This document shows, piece by piece, positions 62,171 through 64,000 of a stretch of DNA of 64,000 nt. The translations under genes and the position numbers were made by a program. Numbering within the stretch: the first letter of the stretch is position 1; every line of letters begins with the position of its first letter. The notes under the pieces were generated by a model. That model had not been told where the DNA came from. It saw only the letters and a program-made list of their open reading frames with translations, and searched no databases. The DNA comes from Prosthecobacter debontii (GTDB lineage Bacteria; Verrucomicrobiota; Verrucomicrobiia; Verrucomicrobiales; Akkermansiaceae): contig CAMBTP010000002.1 of NCBI GenBank assembly GCA_945870855.1, forward strand, positions 1 to 64,000, given 5' to 3'.

Positions 62171-64000
62171 GTGAGCGATAATCCTCCCAATCCCCTTAAT
62201 AGCCTTTTGACCGAATTCGCACTCGGCCCCTCGTGGGCGCGTGCTAAATCCGAGCCATCAGCGAAGCACACCCACGAATCCCCCGAGCGCGAGCATCCGC
62301 AACGCCGCCGCGATGACCGTGGCGAAAACCGTGGACGCCGCGAGGGCGGAGAACGTCGCGAGGGAGGAGACCGCAGAGGCCAGCGTGATGACCGTGGCCA
62401 GCGCGATGGAGGAAACCGCCGCGATTTCCAGCAAAGCCGTGGTCGTGGCCCAGAAATCATCCGCCGTGAGGAATTTATCGCACCCACTGAAGGTGTTAAC
62501 GTATCCATCGTCCCGGACAAAGCGGCGATCCAGCTTATCTGCAAAGAGATCAACCAAGTCGCACGCGTTTATCCGCTCTTCGATATCGCGGATATCATCC
62601 TCGCAGAGCGCGCCCGCTGCCGCGCCATTTTCGAGATCTCAGAAAAACACGAACCCTTCTACCGTTGTAAAATTGACGATGCGATTTTTCTCACCAAAGA
62701 AGAAGCACTTCGCCACCTACTCGACTCTCCGTGGAAAAACCGCTTCGTCGCGGAAACCACCTCCGAGATCGATCCGCCGAAGGGTAATTTTCAATCCGTT
62801 GCCCGCTGCGGCATTTCCGGCAAGCTCCTCGGCCCGCCGAACTACCACGGCTATCAGACCGAGATCCGCCGCATGCACCGCGAGTTTTTCTCGGAAATGC
62901 CCTTCGAGTCCTACACCGCAAAAATCCGCACTGATCGCTCCGAGGACGCCGTCGGTGCATGGTTGGACTCCATGAAAACCCAAACCCGCTGGCGCATCCT
63001 CTCCGACGAGGAATCCAAAGCCGTAGCGGCAGAAATGGCCAAGCCAGCCGAAGAGCCAAAACCCGAGCCAGCACCCGTTGCGGAAGAAGCCGCTCCCGCC
63101 GAACAACCTGCCAACGAGGAATCCGCGACGGAGGAAACAGCAACCGAAGAACCTGCATCCGAAGAGGCAACCCCCTTCACCGAGGAACCCGCCGCCGAAT
63201 CCTCCGAGCCTGAACCCGCAGAAGAAGCTCCCGCCCCGGATGAACCCGCTGCCCCGGAAGTGAAATGGTTCACCGACCGCGCCGAGTTGGAGCGCGCCCT
63301 CATCGCGGATGTCCTCAGCAAGGTTTTCCAACTCACGCGCAAAGCTAAAATCTCCGCCGCGATCCCGGCGAAGAACCTCTCCCCCGGCCTACTCGTCCGC
63401 CTCAAAGCCAGCGGCTCACATCACCGCAAGCACCCTGCCATTCTCATTCCAGAGGTCTGCAGAATCCTCGAGTCCGAGCACATGCCCGTCTTCAAACGAA
63501 AAGGCAAGCTCTTCACCGGCCCCGCCAGACCACAAGCCCTCGCCTTAGACGCGATCCTCGCTGAGCGCCCCGGACAGATGGTGAAATGGATCCGCGAAAA
63601 CCCGCCCGCCAAACTCGAAGGCCTCTGGCAAGCCATGCTTCCAGAAGGCTCCACCGCCCCACCCCAAGGCTACGCCGCCGATCTTTTCTGGCTCCTCCAG
63701 CAAGGCCACATCCTCCTCTACACCGACGACACCCTCGTCGTTCAGGATCCACCGAAGCCCCAAGAACCCAAAAAGCCCAAGCAGCCAAAGAAAAAGCCCG
63801 TGGCGGCAACCGAGCGCAGCGAGATAGCGGGACAAAATAACTCCCCAACATCTCCCGCAGATTCTATCCGCCCTGCCAAACCCTCCTCAGAAGAAATATC
63901 CTCACAGGAAACAGCTTCGGAATCTCAGGCAGAACCCGAAGCAACCCTAGAAGAACCTTCCTCTAGCGAAGATCCATCCCCAGAAGTTTCCGAATCAATC
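62171..64000 (+). CDS. unknown protein with RGG-rich N-terminus and Pro/Glu-rich linkers (3' end beyond window)
   Basis: It opens with GTG at 62171 (MSDNPPNPLNSLLTEFALGP) and stays open for 610 codons to the window edge. Residues about 40-95 are Arg/Gly/Asp-rich (RREGGERREGGDRRGQRDD), like RNA-binding RGG tracts. A folded domain of about 100-300 follows with CRAIF and VARCGISGKLLGP, then a Glu/Pro/Ala linker (about 300-360). A second folded domain (about 360-535, EVKWFTDRAELERALIADVL) leads into Lys/Pro and Ser/Glu-rich tails. No family is recognised. Arginine-rich RNA binding is an inference from composition. Confidence 0.7.
   Translation, partial: MSDNPPNPLNSLLTEFALGPSWARAKSEPSAKHTHESPEREHPQRRRDDRGENRGRREGGERREGGDRRGQRDDRGQRDGGNRRDFQQSRGRGPEIIRREEFIAPTEGVNVSIVPDKAAIQLICKEINQVARVYPLFDIADIILAERARCRAIFEISEKHEPFYRCKIDDAIFLTKEEALRHLLDSPWKNRFVAETTSEIDPPKGNFQSVARCGISGKLLGPPNYHGYQTEIRRMHREFFSEMPFESYTAKIRTDRSEDAVGAWLDSMKTQTRWRILSDEESKAVAAEMAKPAEEPKPEPAPVAEEAAPAEQPANEESATEETATEEPASEEATPFTEEPAAESSEPEPAEEAPAPDEPAAPEVKWFTDRAELERALIADVLSKVFQLTRKAKISAAIPAKNLSPGLLVRLKASGSHHRKHPAILIPEVCRILESEHMPVFKRKGKLFTGPARPQALALDAILAERPGQMVKWIRENPPAKLEGLWQAMLPEGSTAPPQGYAADLFWLLQQGHILLYTDDTLVVQDPPKPQEPKKPKQPKKKPVAATERSEIAGQNNSPTSPADSIRPAKPSSEEISSQETASESQAEPEATLEEPSSSEDPSPEVSESI

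Noticed and set aside
1-64000. tRNA, rRNA or riboswitch genes
   Set aside because: No cloverleaf T-loop, rRNA core or FMN/lysine/glycine riboswitch signature was recognised by eye, including upstream of ribBA and lysA. A covariance-model scan would be needed to exclude them.

Overview
The window looks like a G+C-rich chromosome segment from a member of the Verrucomicrobiota, probably the Verrucomicrobiales (Luteolibacter/Haloferula/Verrucomicrobium side). The pointers are gene families typical of that group rather than one marker: a PSCyt1/DUF1549/DUF1553 protein paired with a DUF1501 protein, a secreted sulfatase beside a large LamG/cytochrome c protein, a MurC-MurB fusion followed by Ddl, a TIGR04073-like small exported protein, three pseudopilins of the kind found in verrucomicrobial cassettes, and many small lipoproteins. 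No tRNA, rRNA, CRISPR array, phage or transposase gene was recognised.

Layout. 0-6.8 kb: an aminotransferase, an orphan ABC ATPase, two tiny lipoproteins each with its own terminator, a heme A synthase-family protein, a Gly/Tyr-rich lipoprotein and galE. 6.9-9.3 kb: three pseudopilins. 9.3-19.4 kb: lipoprotein plus coiled-coil/TPR protein, smc, a Gfo/Idh/MocA oxidoreductase with a sugar isomerase-like TIM barrel, and clustered palindromic repeats. 19.4-26.4 kb: a carbohydrate-handling block (unknown protein, sulfatase, large cytochrome protein, GH3 enzyme). 26.6-38.3 kb: housekeeping genes (rnr, a YqgE homologue, ribBA, efp, rpmB, lysA, a topoisomerase B subunit, a PhoH protein, a KH protein, rpsP). 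38.3-45.3 kb: a methyltransferase, then a type II secretion/type IV pilus block with two GspE/PilB ATPases, one GspF/PilC and one GspG. 45.3-45.9 kb: a tandem array of about 197 bp units. 46-55.8 kb: malQ, the DUF1553/DUF1501 pair, murC-murB, ddl and a 57-residue Cys-rich protein. 55.9-60.2 kb, reverse strand: ptsI, glnII, a PP2C phosphatase and a very small kinase-like protein. 60.3-64 kb: rsmD, waaA and a long Arg/Gly-rich then Pro/Glu-rich protein running off the end.

How the genes fit together. The secretion ATPases, platform protein and pseudopilins would form an inner-membrane pseudopilus motor, although no secretin is present here. The sulfatase, LamG/cytochrome and DUF1553/DUF1501 proteins fit surface or periplasmic attack on sulfated polysaccharides. 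MurC-MurB plus Ddl supply peptidoglycan precursors, and WaaA implies a Gram-negative lipid A envelope.

The least explained material is non-coding: a family of palindromic repeats of about 148 bp (five copies) in which one copy shows a paired, hairpin-preserving change; the 197 bp tandem array; a (CTTCTAA)5 microsatellite just before ribBA; and recurrent A/T-rich tracts of TTTAAACT/CAAATTT type at gene boundaries. The most interesting coding observation is the compact kinase-like gene directly upstream of PP2C. All assignments come from reading the sequence and recalled family knowledge; no database search was run.
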